Assembly: GCA_031267675.1 (NCBI GenBank)
Contig: JAIRYT010000003.1
Coordinates: 1-47,725, forward strand
Reading direction: 5' to 3'
Origin: Treponema sp.
GTDB taxonomy: Bacteria; Spirochaetota; Spirochaetia; Treponematales; Breznakiellaceae
DNA: 47,725 nt
The notes beneath the pieces were generated by a model. That model had not been told where the DNA came from, searched no databases, and saw only the letters and a program-made list of their open reading frames with translations. The translations under genes were made by a program, and so were the position numbers. Shown here in pieces: positions 33,201-41,061 of this stretch (its first letter is position 1; every line of letters starts with the position of its first letter).

Positions 33201-36200
33201 GCGGTGATGTTGTTATAACAAACAGCAGGAGCTTTATCAAGAACACTACCAACGTCATCAGTGTCACCGGTTCATTTACCCAGAACGGAACCGGCCCGAA
33301 TTCAATAGGTAATCGTATCTCCGCTTTAAGCATCAGCTTTAACACCGCTGTACTTATTACCGGCAATGCCACCTTTACCGCAACGGCGACCGGAGGGGAT
33401 ATAACCCTTTCGGGGCCGCTCATAGGTACCGGCCTCCCCGATCTTTCATTAGTGGTAGGTACCGGTCTCGGTTCTGACATAACATTTGGCGATACCATTG
33501 GCAGTCTGACGAGTGCGGTAACAATAGCAGGCACTTTATATTCCGTGGGAAATTATCCGTTTGGAACCTTTGCCGTTACCGGTTATAATGTGACTACTTC
33601 GTCATCGGTACCGCTTGACATCACAGCCACAACATTCACCGTGTCAGCATCCACAAATGTAAACCCGCCCGTCGCCATGACCGTCAACGGCAATACCTCC
33701 AATGAAGGAATCATCACCGCAGGGTCTATTGCCGGGCCCACTGATCCCGAAGCAGAGGCTTGGCCCATAGCAGATACAAATTACGCCATGATATTCAAGG
33801 GCAATTACATCGAAACTTCACCAGGCAAGCTGAATTGGACCGATCCCCTCACATATGTTTCATTTGGTCCGGCGGCCTCCACGAGCACCGTTACATTTAA
33901 AACCGCTCCTCCTAACAACGGCTGGCTTGTCTTCCGGGGAAACGCCACTCAAACCTTTGACCCCGATACCCTGGAATTGCCCAATGTGTTTATTTATCAC
34001 ACCGACAACAACACGGGGGTAACGCTGAGCGCCGTTAGTACGAATCAAAGTGACGGCAGGAAACTTGTTGTTTATCGGGGGAAACTCGACACCTCCGCCG
34101 GAAGCTGGCGCATGGGAGCCGGGGCTGTGCTGGGTGGTTTTTCCGGGTACAACGGCGCGCTTTCGCTTTATCCCGGCGCGGAACTTCTTACCGGTAATTT
34201 CTTTAATGAAAATACTACCGCGCATACCGTTACCCACAAAGGCGCGGGTGCAAGTTTTATTACCGCCAGTGGGAATGTAGAATTAAACCGTTCATTGTTC
34301 ACTGCCGCCGCGCCGGCGGTTTATTCCACCCTCACTATGACCGGTCTCGGCGGCCAGCTTCGAGTGTTGAATACGGGAACACCGTTGAGACCGGCGGCGG
34401 ATATCGGCAATCTGGTTATCAATTCCGGCGGAACCGTGGCTTTTTCGAATTTACGGATTAAGGGCGATGTGGTCATTAACCCTGGTGGACTATTCGTTGC
34501 GGGCCCAGCCCCAACTTCGGACTATCACATCCAGGTCTTTGGAAACTGGATTCAGGCTTTTCACGACGCTTTGTTGACGCCGATTGATGCGACAAACCCG
34601 CCTGCTTCCGGTGATGCACATGGAAGCTTTAACCCCCGGCAGGGTGCCGTGGAACTCGGCGATTATAGCCTGTTGGGGAATACCCATGCGATTGTCGGCA
34701 ATACGACATTTTATGAATTGGTTTGTTATGAAAAAAACGCTGAATTGCGATTTTCGAATTTACCCCATAGACATGGCGTGGTCAGTAAATTATCGGTATT
34801 CCCTTCTACCGCCCCTTATCCCGCTTCCTTCAAAGTACAAAGCGGGAATTTTGGGCAGGGTGACATGATGAAAATAACCCGGCTGGTAGATGCGGGATTG
34901 ACGCCGCCCTATGGATCAGCGCCCTATGACACGCCCCCGATGAATCTTTCTGATATAGGCCCTTTGGTGCAACCATATTTTTGGTACTTTGATCTTGCTC
35001 CGGGCGGTGAAATGGAAATCAACTGGCTTTCCCTTTATTACAGCTTCTCGTCAAAGCGTATTCCCGTACCGCCTCCATCCGCGTCGACCGACTGGCGTGT
35101 AGATTCCTGGCCGTATTATGATGTTGAAACACCAAATCCATCTCTTGGGCTCCCTACCGATCCTAGCAATTATGGCTCTTATTACTGTGTCAACTGGTAT
35201 GTGGGTAATAAATTTTATTACGGCTTTACCGAGGACTCCGATGGAAACGGCAGGATAGACAGGCTGCGGCTCCAGTCAGCCTTTGAACTCTTGGACTATT
35301 ACCCGCCCACCGATCCCAATTTTCCGAACCATGACGCATTGGAGGGTTTTGCCGCTGAAGTCTGGGATACCGGCGGCAACTACTATACCGTTAAAGGCTA
35401 TGAGCGGGCCGATCTTCCAAGAACGGATCCCGGCCCTATCACTCCCGCAAAGGCAACAAAAATGGATTGTTTGTATGTCTTTCTTGAGGAAAAACCCTAC
35501 TCGGACGGCAATACGATCCTCCACTGGAGAATTGTCTCAAATGTTAAACTCAGGGATCTGGCAACCTGCGGTATTCTAATCGGCGATCCGGGGGATACGG
35601 ACAAGACTACCATTGAAGAATATCCGGACCTTACCGGGGTCTGGGATACGGTTTCTCCCCGCATTAGCTATGCCCTTACCGTTCCGGATTCCGGCAGAAA
35701 TGAGATATATTTCCAAATGTCCGAACCGGTAAAAACCCTGTTACCGGCTATTGTCGATACTGTTACCGGTAAAACAATTGCCGGGGTTGTTCCGCCTGCG
35801 CAGGGTTCAGAATTTATTGTTCAAATCGATACGCCCTTTAATGTATCAGGTCTTGCCCCGACACCGCCGGATTTCACCCTTCAAGCCGATGTGAGAGATT
35901 TTGCCGCTGATGCCGTTGACCTTCGTAACAGTTCGGCAATTTCTTACTCGTATCGCTTCCCCCCGCCCAAGTATCCGGTTGATTATACCTATGCAAGTTA
36001 TGTGTTTGTGCAAAACCAAAACTATTCAAGTGCCGGTTCAGTGCCAATTCCGAATGTTATAAGGGCAAGCGCGTTAAACCACCGCGTTACCGATGTGCTT
36101 ATCTCCGTGCCGCCCCAAAAAATTGCCGACACCCGGTACTTTGTCTGGCCCCTGTGGGCGCGGAGCAGCGCGGTCGCCGATCCTGCGTTTACCGATTTTG

Positions 36201-36997
36201 CGACCGGGCTTCCCGGTTACGGCTACGGGTATGATTCGCACGACAGCGCCGCCTTTACCCAGACCGACGTTATTTGGGATTTTACCGGAAAGCGTTTTCT
36301 TGAACGGGATATTATAACGCTTCAGGCGCGGGATGCTACCAGCAGCAGCGGCCTTTCCCTGGTCTTTGCCTCCGGCGTACCTTCCTTTCTCCGGCGCGCG
36401 TACGGCGAAACCAATCTATGGCTGCCTGGTCCGGAACCAACGCCTCCCCTGCCCGCTTTTGTTAATCTTGTCCCCCGCTTTAATTCCGGTTATACCTCTA
36501 ATAGTGGAGTGTCAGCGGGAATCGATCTCTATAACCATGAATTCCCCAGCCTTGCCGAGAACGCCACGATGGATTTCTTTTTTCACCTTTCTGGATCTCC
36601 GGTCGATCTTTATGCCGCCCGCCTTGACATTGCCGCCGGGGAGCCGATTCCCGCCGACTGGTATAACCGCGTCAAGCCGTTTAGCTTTGGCATGCACAAC
36701 ATTACCCGCCAGCGGGGCGGCGTTACGATCCTGAACAATGTAATCAACTCCAACCGCCGCGAGCATGTATTTTTGGACTATACGCTCAAAGGATCGGGCC
36801 GCGTTACGATACAGGTGTTTACCCTCGATGGAAACCTTGTCAAAGTGCTAAAACGCGAAAGCCAGGGCGCGGGTGATTACCGGGTTTCCTGGGACGGCAC
36901 CAACAACGGCGGCAGGTCCGTAGCGCGCGGCATGTACTTTATCCGCGTCGTCGCGCCGGACATAGACGAAATCCGCAAGGTTATGGTGGTTAAGTGA
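30257..36997 (+). CDS. Giant secreted beta-rich adhesin-like protein, FlgD-like C-terminus
   Basis: The 2246-residue protein begins MRHTLKNKRPLLVGILVFCAAFAWGD, a signal peptide. Residues 25 to about 700 are low-complexity, Gly/Thr/Ser/Ala/Asn-rich beta-helix-like sequence (for example TVWTGSGDGTTWSNSNNW-type start and many GGxI or GTV turns). An internal duplication spans 31381-31506 and 31804-31929. The middle (about 1150-1600) and later parts are less repetitive and rich in aromatic and Pro residues. The last 85 residues (YTLKGSGRVTIQVFTLDGN, YRVSWDGTNNGG, GMYFIRVV) form a FlgD-like Ig domain, often a surface anchoring or sorting domain. ATG 30257 is preferred over TTG 30248 because it gives the better signal peptide. 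Its stop overlaps the next gene. Confidence 0.75.
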   Translation: MRHTLKNKRPLLVGILVFCAAFAWGDTYVWTGSGDGTTWSNSNNWTNTTDSTTGVDYPGENATSDVATTSGSVTLLATPANPLGSLIVSAGTLSLGGFSITVSGDVTGAGTIAGAGAISVGGNWDVTAVTGAPDITFAGAGTITSNGQTFGDIFVSGTYTVGGDLISGGSLDASGGNLTLDTTTGNSITGSVSNGTITVSGTTSVTVGGGWDSIISGAGLAATFTGGGTISPASGSFDTVTINASGAYSGPFTVTTELIVSGGSYTSPASHTFPMVTVNGGTFTPGSGNTVTGSLIVGTGTLALGGNTLSAGSVSQSGGTIAVAGGTISSGGAVSQNGGTISGGSLTINANGTINLNNTLNEISGTFNATTSNDDITFSNTAGYTLGTVNAGAGNVSLVNASGTVGGSGGAITADTLTLSGASTFTLTGTNDVDTLVTTTPNPASISFTDSDGIALGPINAASLTVSAGGAVTHGGAITSGTSVDITTSTGGIDLDNFTNAITGIFNASTGTSNTDITFSNTAGYTLGTVNAGAGNVSLVNASGTVGGSGGAITADTLNLGGSGAAYVLDGGNNVGTLATIALDDPDSIFFNNTNALIIGNITFKPGESFAVTAGNAITVSGRIAVTGASTSTGGTVSLQSADNTNITFNSSSQVEGIDYLSLTAGPSLSSSGEVTIDTGSFSVNNGSNTEDIHIWAYTVTWNTSGTTTPGQLHVWVDTYPSGFDNATAAEGKATHPRTPNHVVYGPSVPASLTGAFHVDSTAALGTFVSLSTEDNFNIYIVDVGNSAPANTRAVTATIGGTPAGFIEIRGVYESSGALALTPGSGGVQLADSASDSAKVTLTGTGNEFSTNGKKLTLLDANASITAMGIELGGAVDGVSSPGVNNLLLDVSGASGNTISVTGPVGGGVRLGDIEVRSINPDTSPSYGVTFSGAVTAKSYKQTGAGGTGGDGSTLFSSIQNYTGDFSFTGTDLRAYNSMTVGGDVVITNSRSFIKNTTNVISVTGSFTQNGTGPNSIGNRISALSISFNTAVLITGNATFTATATGGDITLSGPLIGTGLPDLSLVVGTGLGSDITFGDTIGSLTSAVTIAGTLYSVGNYPFGTFAVTGYNVTTSSSVPLDITATTFTVSASTNVNPPVAMTVNGNTSNEGIITAGSIAGPTDPEAEAWPIADTNYAMIFKGNYIETSPGKLNWTDPLTYVSFGPAASTSTVTFKTAPPNNGWLVFRGNATQTFDPDTLELPNVFIYHTDNNTGVTLSAVSTNQSDGRKLVVYRGKLDTSAGSWRMGAGAVLGGFSGYNGALSLYPGAELLTGNFFNENTTAHTVTHKGAGASFITASGNVELNRSLFTAAAPAVYSTLTMTGLGGQLRVLNTGTPLRPAADIGNLVINSGGTVAFSNLRIKGDVVINPGGLFVAGPAPTSDYHIQVFGNWIQAFHDALLTPIDATNPPASGDAHGSFNPRQGAVELGDYSLLGNTHAIVGNTTFYELVCYEKNAELRFSNLPHRHGVVSKLSVFPSTAPYPASFKVQSGNFGQGDMMKITRLVDAGLTPPYGSAPYDTPPMNLSDIGPLVQPYFWYFDLAPGGEMEINWLSLYYSFSSKRIPVPPPSASTDWRVDSWPYYDVETPNPSLGLPTDPSNYGSYYCVNWYVGNKFYYGFTEDSDGNGRIDRLRLQSAFELLDYYPPTDPNFPNHDALEGFAAEVWDTGGNYYTVKGYERADLPRTDPGPITPAKATKMDCLYVFLEEKPYSDGNTILHWRIVSNVKLRDLATCGILIGDPGDTDKTTIEEYPDLTGVWDTVSPRISYALTVPDSGRNEIYFQMSEPVKTLLPAIVDTVTGKTIAGVVPPAQGSEFIVQIDTPFNVSGLAPTPPDFTLQADVRDFAADAVDLRNSSAISYSYRFPPPKYPVDYTYASYVFVQNQNYSSAGSVPIPNVIRASALNHRVTDVLISVPPQKIADTRYFVWPLWARSSAVADPAFTDFATGLPGYGYGYDSHDSAAFTQTDVIWDFTGKRFLERDIITLQARDATSSSGLSLVFASGVPSFLRRAYGETNLWLPGPEPTPPLPAFVNLVPRFNSGYTSNSGVSAGIDLYNHEFPSLAENATMDFFFHLSGSPVDLYAARLDIAAGEPIPADWYNRVKPFSFGMHNITRQRGGVTILNNVINSNRREHVFLDYTLKGSGRVTIQVFTLDGNLVKVLKRESQGAGDYRVSWDGTNNGGRSVARGMYFIRVVAPDIDEIRKVMVVK
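31381..31506 (+). repeat. Internal coding duplication, copy 1
   Basis: These 126 bases are nearly identical to 31804-31929, with only a handful of mostly synonymous differences. They encode ITFSNTAGYTLGTVNAGAG followed by NVSLVNASGTVGGSGGAITAD. A recent internal duplication or gene conversion is the simplest explanation. Confidence 0.9.
31804..31929 (+). repeat. Internal coding duplication, copy 2
   Basis: This is the second copy of the 126-base unit at 31381-31506, in the same frame and orientation, 423 bases downstream. Confidence 0.9.
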
Positions 36998-38205
36998 AGG
37001 GTGTGGTACACAGTACCGGCGAAGCCCTGGCCGCCCTGCTTGACGATGTCGAATCCGACAGGGTCGAACGAAAGCGATCTTTTAGAAACGACAAGGATGC
37101 GGCCCGGCAGGCGGTCTGCGCTTTTGCCAACGATCTGCCCAATCATGATCTGCCGGGGTTTTTATTTATCGGAGCAGAAGATGATGGGGAACCCTCCCAT
37201 TTGCCCATAACCGATGAATTGCTGCGGCAGCTTTCGGACATGAAAACCGATGGAAATATTCTGCCCCTGCCGGTGTTCACGGTAGAGAAACATGTTTTAA
37301 AGGGCGGGGAAATGGCTGTGGTTACTATCATGCCTTCCGATATGCCCCCGGTTAGATTTAAGGGCCAGATATGGATACGCAGCGGCCCGCGCCGCGCCGT
37401 TGCGAATGCCCAGGAAGAGCGCATCCTTACCGAAAGGCGGCGGCACAAGGATCTGCCTTTTGATATTTATCCTGTGTCCAGGGCAAAGCTTGACGATCTG
37501 TCCCGGATATTCTTTGAAAACGAATATTTACCCGCCGTTTTTTCGCGGGATGTTTTGGAGGCCAATAACCGCTCGTATAAGGAACGCCTGGCATCCTGCA
37601 GGATGATCGTCCTTCCCGAAGATGCCACGCCGACTATTCTGGGAATTTTGGCGCTGGGGAAAAATCCCCAGGACTATATTCCCGGCGCCTATATACAGTT
37701 TTTGCGGATTGACGGTACGGAATTGTCCGATCCGGTTATTGACGAAGAAGAAATTAAAGGTTCGCTTCTTGATAGTATCCGCCGGACAGAAGAAAAGTTA
37801 AAGGCCCATAATCATACCGCTGTCGATATGAGCCGGGGGCCGCAGATTGCCACTATGGACTATCCGCACGCAGCGTTTCAGCAAATACTGTATAATGCGG
37901 TAATGCACAGGTCTTATGAAGGAACAAACGCTCCGGTACGGGTATACTGGTTTAACGACCGGGTAGAGGTAAACAGCCCCGGCGGGCCCTTTGGCAACGT
38001 GACCGGCGAAAATTTCGGCAGACCCGGAATAACGGATTATCGTAACCCCAATGTGGCGGACATGTTTAAGACCTTTGGTTTCGTTCAAAAATACGGGGTC
38101 GGCATCCAGATTGCCAGGGAAGCAATGGAACGTAACGGGAATCCGCCGCCGGAATTTGAGACCGGCCAAAGCATTGTTCTTTGTACGCTAAGGGCGCGGG
38201 TATGA
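36994..38205 (+). CDS. AlbA_2 (Schlafen-like) ATP-binding protein with HATPase-type C-terminus
   Basis: The 403-residue protein has an N-terminal AlbA_2/divergent AAA-4 domain (VESDRVERKRSFRNDKDAARQAVCAFAND, then GFLFIGAEDDG, about residues 18-64). The C-terminus resembles RecG-like HATPase_c_4 regions (AFQQILYNAVMHRSYEG, RVEVNSPGGPFG and MFKTFGFVQKYGVGIQIAREAMERNG). Such proteins are thought to act as transcription or defence regulators. The GTG start overlaps the end of the giant secreted protein gene, and its stop overlaps the ParA-like gene by four bases, which makes it part of a coupled chain. Confidence 0.8.
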   Translation: MKGVVHSTGEALAALLDDVESDRVERKRSFRNDKDAARQAVCAFANDLPNHDLPGFLFIGAEDDGEPSHLPITDELLRQLSDMKTDGNILPLPVFTVEKHVLKGGEMAVVTIMPSDMPPVRFKGQIWIRSGPRRAVANAQEERILTERRRHKDLPFDIYPVSRAKLDDLSRIFFENEYLPAVFSRDVLEANNRSYKERLASCRMIVLPEDATPTILGILALGKNPQDYIPGAYIQFLRIDGTELSDPVIDEEEIKGSLLDSIRRTEEKLKAHNHTAVDMSRGPQIATMDYPHAAFQQILYNAVMHRSYEGTNAPVRVYWFNDRVEVNSPGGPFGNVTGENFGRPGITDYRNPNVADMFKTFGFVQKYGVGIQIAREAMERNGNPPPEFETGQSIVLCTLRARV

Positions 38206-39212
38206 GCGTACCGGTAGTGGCGTTTTTTAACAGTAAAAGCGGCGTAGGAAAAACGTCGCTGGTGTATCATCTTGCCTGGATGTTTTCTCGTCTGCAAAAA
38301 AAAGTAGTGGCGGCGGATATTGATCCCCAGGCCAATTTAACGGCGGCCTTTTTAACAGAAGAGGCCATAGACAAAATCTGGAATGAGCCGGGCGGCAATA
38401 CGATTTACCAGTGTGTAAAACCCCTGACCGAAGCCGGCGATATACCGGAGCCAAAACTGCAGGACATAGAAGAAAATTTGTATCTGCTGCCCGGTGATGC
38501 CGCCCTGTCAAGTTTTGAAGATCAGCTTTCCAATGAATGGCCCGGCAGTATGAATACGGCAAACCTCTACCGGCCCCTTCGAATTCTAAGCGCCTTTTGG
38601 CAAGCAGCGCAGATCGCCGCCGCCGGGGTACAGGCCGAAATCGTACTTGTTGACATAGGCCCCAATTTGGGCGCCATTAACCGTTCCGTCCTGATTGCCG
38701 CCGATTATGTGGTGATCCCCGTGGGGGCGGATCTTTTTTCCCTGCAGGGGCTCAAAAACCTGGGGCCTGCCCTAAAAGACTGGAAAGCGCTGTGGTCAAA
38801 ACGGCTCGAGAACTGGCGGGACAGTAAAGACAGAAAGGATCATCCTGAGTTGCTGCTGCCCGGGGGAACGATGCGGCCTATCGGTTATCTTTGCCGGCAA
38901 TACGGTGTCCGCCCTGGCCCTGTCAGGGCTTATGACAAGTGGGCGCGAAGAATACCCGGGGTGTATAGGGAAGCCGTCCTGGGGGAAACCCCCGGCGAAG
39001 ATATTGAACCGGAGGATGATCCCAACTGTATTTCGGTTATAAAACATTACCGCAGTCTGGTTCCCATAGCACAGGAACACAGAAAACCCGTATTTGATTT
39101 AACCCCGGCGGACGGCGCAATAGGCTCCCACGCCAACGCGGTATTTTCCGCAAAGGGGGATTTTGAAAAACTCTCGCGGGAAATCATAAAAAGAATAGGC
39201 CTGGATATATGA
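38202..39212 (+). CDS. ParA-family ATPase
   Basis: The 336-residue protein begins with a deviant Walker A typical of ParA/MinD (FFNSKSGVGKTSLVYHLAWMF). AADIDPQANLTAAFL and EIVLVDIGPNLGAINRSVLIAADYVVIPVGADLFSL follow. The C-terminal 120 residues (RPIGYLCRQYGVRPGPVRAYDKW and beyond) are an extension not seen in Soj-type ParA. There is no adjacent parB. ATG 38202 with the ATGA overlap is chosen over an upstream start. It forms a two-gene unit with the AlbA_2 gene and is followed by era through another four-base overlap. A scaffold or positioning role is plausible. Confidence 0.88.
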   Translation: MSVPVVAFFNSKSGVGKTSLVYHLAWMFSRLQKKVVAADIDPQANLTAAFLTEEAIDKIWNEPGGNTIYQCVKPLTEAGDIPEPKLQDIEENLYLLPGDAALSSFEDQLSNEWPGSMNTANLYRPLRILSAFWQAAQIAAAGVQAEIVLVDIGPNLGAINRSVLIAADYVVIPVGADLFSLQGLKNLGPALKDWKALWSKRLENWRDSKDRKDHPELLLPGGTMRPIGYLCRQYGVRPGPVRAYDKWARRIPGVYREAVLGETPGEDIEPEDDPNCISVIKHYRSLVPIAQEHRKPVFDLTPADGAIGSHANAVFSAKGDFEKLSREIIKRIGLDI

Positions 39213-40120
39213 GTAAACTCCTGACAAAAGCCGCCTTTGTTACGGTGGTCGGCCGGCCTTCGGCGGGCAAGTCCACGCTGGTAAACGCGTTTTGCGGGCA
39301 AAAGGTTGCTATTGTCAGCGCCGTGCCCCAGACAACCCGCAACGCCATCCGGGGTATTGTGAACGATGAACGCGGGCAGCTTGTATTTATCGATACGCCG
39401 GGCCGCCATACCTCGGAAAAAAAATTCAACAAAAAACTTCTTGAAGTGTCGGACCGTTCCCTGCGGGACGCGGACCTTGCCCTGTATGTGCTCGATGTTT
39501 CCCGCGCCCCCGGCGGCGAAGAAGCGGCAATTGCCGCCGCCCTTGCCCCCCGGGCCGAAACCCTTGTCGCGGCGCTCAATAAAATCGACGACCGGCGCGC
39601 GGACAGCGCTTGCGCCGCCGCCTTTTTGCGGGAAAAAATCCCTCTTCCCCCGGAACGGATTTTTTCTGTCTCGGCCCTTAAGGGTGAAGGGCTCCAGCCC
39701 CTGCTCGCCGCGCTTTACGCCATGGCCCCGGCGGGGGAGCCGCTTTATCCGGCGGAATATTACACGGATCAGGAACTGGATTTTCGCGCGGCGGAAATTA
39801 TCCGGGGCGAAGCGATTAAGCGTCTGCGTCAGGAACTGCCTCACGCCATTTATGTCGAAGTTGCCGACAGGGAATTCCGCGCGGTAAAGGGCAGCGACAG
39901 GCAGCGGCTCTGGATACGGGCGTTTATTGTCTGCGAGCGGGAATCGCAAAAGGGAATGATTGTTGGTAAAGGCGGCGAAGTAATCAGGGCTATAGGCGAG
40001 GCCTCGCGCAAAATCCTTAATTCCATTCTAAACTGGAGAGTTGAACTTGATCTGCGGGTTAAAACCGGCAAGGACTGGCGGCATAACGAAGCGGTACTAA
40101 AAAAACTGCTCGACCGCTAG
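39209..40120 (+). CDS. era: GTPase Era
   Basis: The 303-residue protein has GRPSAGKSTLVNAF (G1), the switch region SAVPQTTRNAIRG, DTPGRH (G3), NKID (G4) and SALKGEG (G5). A C-terminal KH domain contains GMIVGKGGEVIRAIGEASRK. Era assists maturation of 16S rRNA and 30S subunits and is usually essential. Here its ATG overlaps the stop of the ParA-like gene by four bases, so its translation may depend on the ParA/AlbA_2 transcript unless a promoter lies inside that gene. This is unusual for a housekeeping gene. Confidence 0.96.
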   Translation: MSKLLTKAAFVTVVGRPSAGKSTLVNAFCGQKVAIVSAVPQTTRNAIRGIVNDERGQLVFIDTPGRHTSEKKFNKKLLEVSDRSLRDADLALYVLDVSRAPGGEEAAIAAALAPRAETLVAALNKIDDRRADSACAAAFLREKIPLPPERIFSVSALKGEGLQPLLAALYAMAPAGEPLYPAEYYTDQELDFRAAEIIRGEAIKRLRQELPHAIYVEVADREFRAVKGSDRQRLWIRAFIVCERESQKGMIVGKGGEVIRAIGEASRKILNSILNWRVELDLRVKTGKDWRHNEAVLKKLLDR

Positions 40121-40161
40121 GGTTATCCGCAGCCCCGGTTCAAACAGATATTTTTCGCCTT

Positions 40162-40231
40162 AAAGAGAATTTACCACGAACAAAGAACAGAATTTCTGAC
40201 AAAAAGTTCGTGCTTTTTGCGCGGTAAATTC
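40162..40231. repeat. Nested inverted repeat element at the hicB end
   Basis: GAATTTACC (40167-40175) pairs with GGTAAATTC (40223-40231), and inside this CACGAAC (40175-40181) pairs with GTTCGTG (40206-40212). The first 20 bases (40162-40181) are identical to 4189-4208. The right edge overlaps the TGA stop of hicB. It may act as a bidirectional transcription end between era and hicB. Confidence 0.75.
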
Positions 40232-40589
40232 ATACGCTTAATTTGTATAGGGCGTATTGGTTAAGAGAAACCCCCTCTTTATCCGCTTCAATGGCAAGTC
40301 GGGCATGAAGCGTTTTGGGAAGCCGGACAACAAATTTTCCGCTGTATGTTTTATCCCCCACCGGGGAGGGAACCGGAAAATTATTTGCAAGCCGGGTTTC
40401 GATCCATCCTGCCATAGCTTCCTGAATATTCTCAAACGCTTCCTGATAAGTGGTTCCGTCACTCATACAGCCGTCAAGCTCAAGAACCGTGGCAAAATAA
40501 TAGCTCCCGCTTTCGTCAACAGTATGCCGAATAATGATATTGTACGGTAACTTCAAATAGGGTTTTACTTCTTTTACGATCTTTTTCAT
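40230..40589 (-). CDS. hicB: HicB-family antitoxin
   Basis: The 119-residue protein has the HicB N-terminal fold (YNIIIRHTVDESGSYYFATVLELDGCMSDGTTYQEAFENIQEAMAGWIE in residues 17-63). A C-terminal ribbon-helix-helix-like part (KFVVRLPKTLHARLAIEADKEGVSLNQYALYKL) would bind DNA. It should neutralise the HicA homologue encoded 92 bases upstream and repress the shared promoter. A strong GGAGAAAGG lies before the ATG. Confidence 0.92.
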   Translation of the reverse strand: MKKIVKEVKPYLKLPYNIIIRHTVDESGSYYFATVLELDGCMSDGTTYQEAFENIQEAMAGWIETRLANNFPVPSPVGDKTYSGKFVVRLPKTLHARLAIEADKEGVSLNQYALYKLSV

Positions 40590-40648
40590 TACCTTTCTCC
40601 TATCAGCTTGTCGGGTTTACCGACAAACTGTGCCGGCAGATAAATTCG

Positions 40649-40667
40649 CAAGCTGCGTAGCAGCTTG
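40649..40667 (-). repeat. Hairpin CAAGCTGC-TAC-GCAGCTTG next to the gene-end repeat
   Basis: This perfect 8-bp stem with a 3-base loop lies between hicA and hicB and directly adjoins the 37-base repeat at 40659-40695. A hairpin of the same layout (GCAAATGC-TAC-GCATTTGC) occurs at 47496-47514. Confidence 0.8.
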
Positions 40668-40695
40668 TCGAGGATCGACCTTTAGGTCGCTCCTA
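40659..40695 (-). repeat. Interspersed 37-base repeat supplying a stop codon, copy 2
   Basis: This is the exact reverse complement of 15902-15938. It provides the last codons and the TAA stop of hicA, as it does for the SorC-family regulator. Confidence 0.9.
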
Positions 40696-40909
40696 TACGC
40701 TCCAATATGGCAATAACGTAAGATTTTTTAAGCGGATTTGACACTTTTATCGTAATAACATCGCCGCCTTCATTTATGTATTGCCGGTGAGAGCCATGTT
40801 GCCTGTCACGGCGATAACCATTTGCGGTTAAAACCTTGTCGGCTTCATCCATGCGGATACCATGAGGCTGGTTTTTCATCTTTTTAATTATTTTATCCTC
40901 ATGTGCCAC
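40682..40909 (-). CDS. hicA: HicA-family mRNA interferase toxin
   Basis: The 75-residue product belongs to the longer HicA type: an N-terminal DKIIKKMKNQPHGIRMDEADKVL and then RQHGSHRQYINEGGDVITIKV, in which the GSH histidine is the catalytic residue of the double-stranded-RNA-binding-like fold. HicA cleaves mRNA when not bound by HicB. GTG 40909 is chosen because AAGAGGG lies five bases upstream and the resulting N-terminus matches the long subfamily. An earlier GTG (40927) and a later ATG (40879) are less well supported. The end of the gene is provided by a repeat. Confidence 0.88.
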   Translation of the reverse strand: MAHEDKIIKKMKNQPHGIRMDEADKVLTANGYRRDRQHGSHRQYINEGGDVITIKVSNPLKKSYVIAILERIGAT

Positions 40910-40930
40910 AATTGCCCTCTTATACACTAA

Positions 40931-40959
40931 ATAGTATCATATATAGTATCATATGGCAA
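40931..40959 (-). promoter_or_regulatory. hicAB promoter with 12-base tandem operator
   Basis: ATAGTATCATAT is repeated perfectly (40931-40942 and 40943-40954). On the minus strand TTGCCA (40954-40959) and TACTAT (40931-40936) with a 17-base spacer make a promoter, so both repeats cover the promoter. HicB would be expected to bind there. Confidence 0.6.
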
Positions 40960-41008
40960 GAGAAACCGCGCTTTACGCCGCGCTTGGCCCGCATCGACCG
41001 CCGGAATA

Positions 41009-41042
41009 GGACTTGCTCGACAACCGGTTATCGAACAAGTCC
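41009..41042. repeat. Inverted repeat between hicA and the RlpA-like gene
   Basis: GGACTTG (41009-41015) pairs with CAAGTCC (41036-41042), with a nested TCGA pair (41017-41020, 41031-41034). There is no T-run in either direction, so a terminator role is uncertain. Confidence 0.55.
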
Positions 41043-41061
41043 AGTAAGTAAATCCGCTTTC

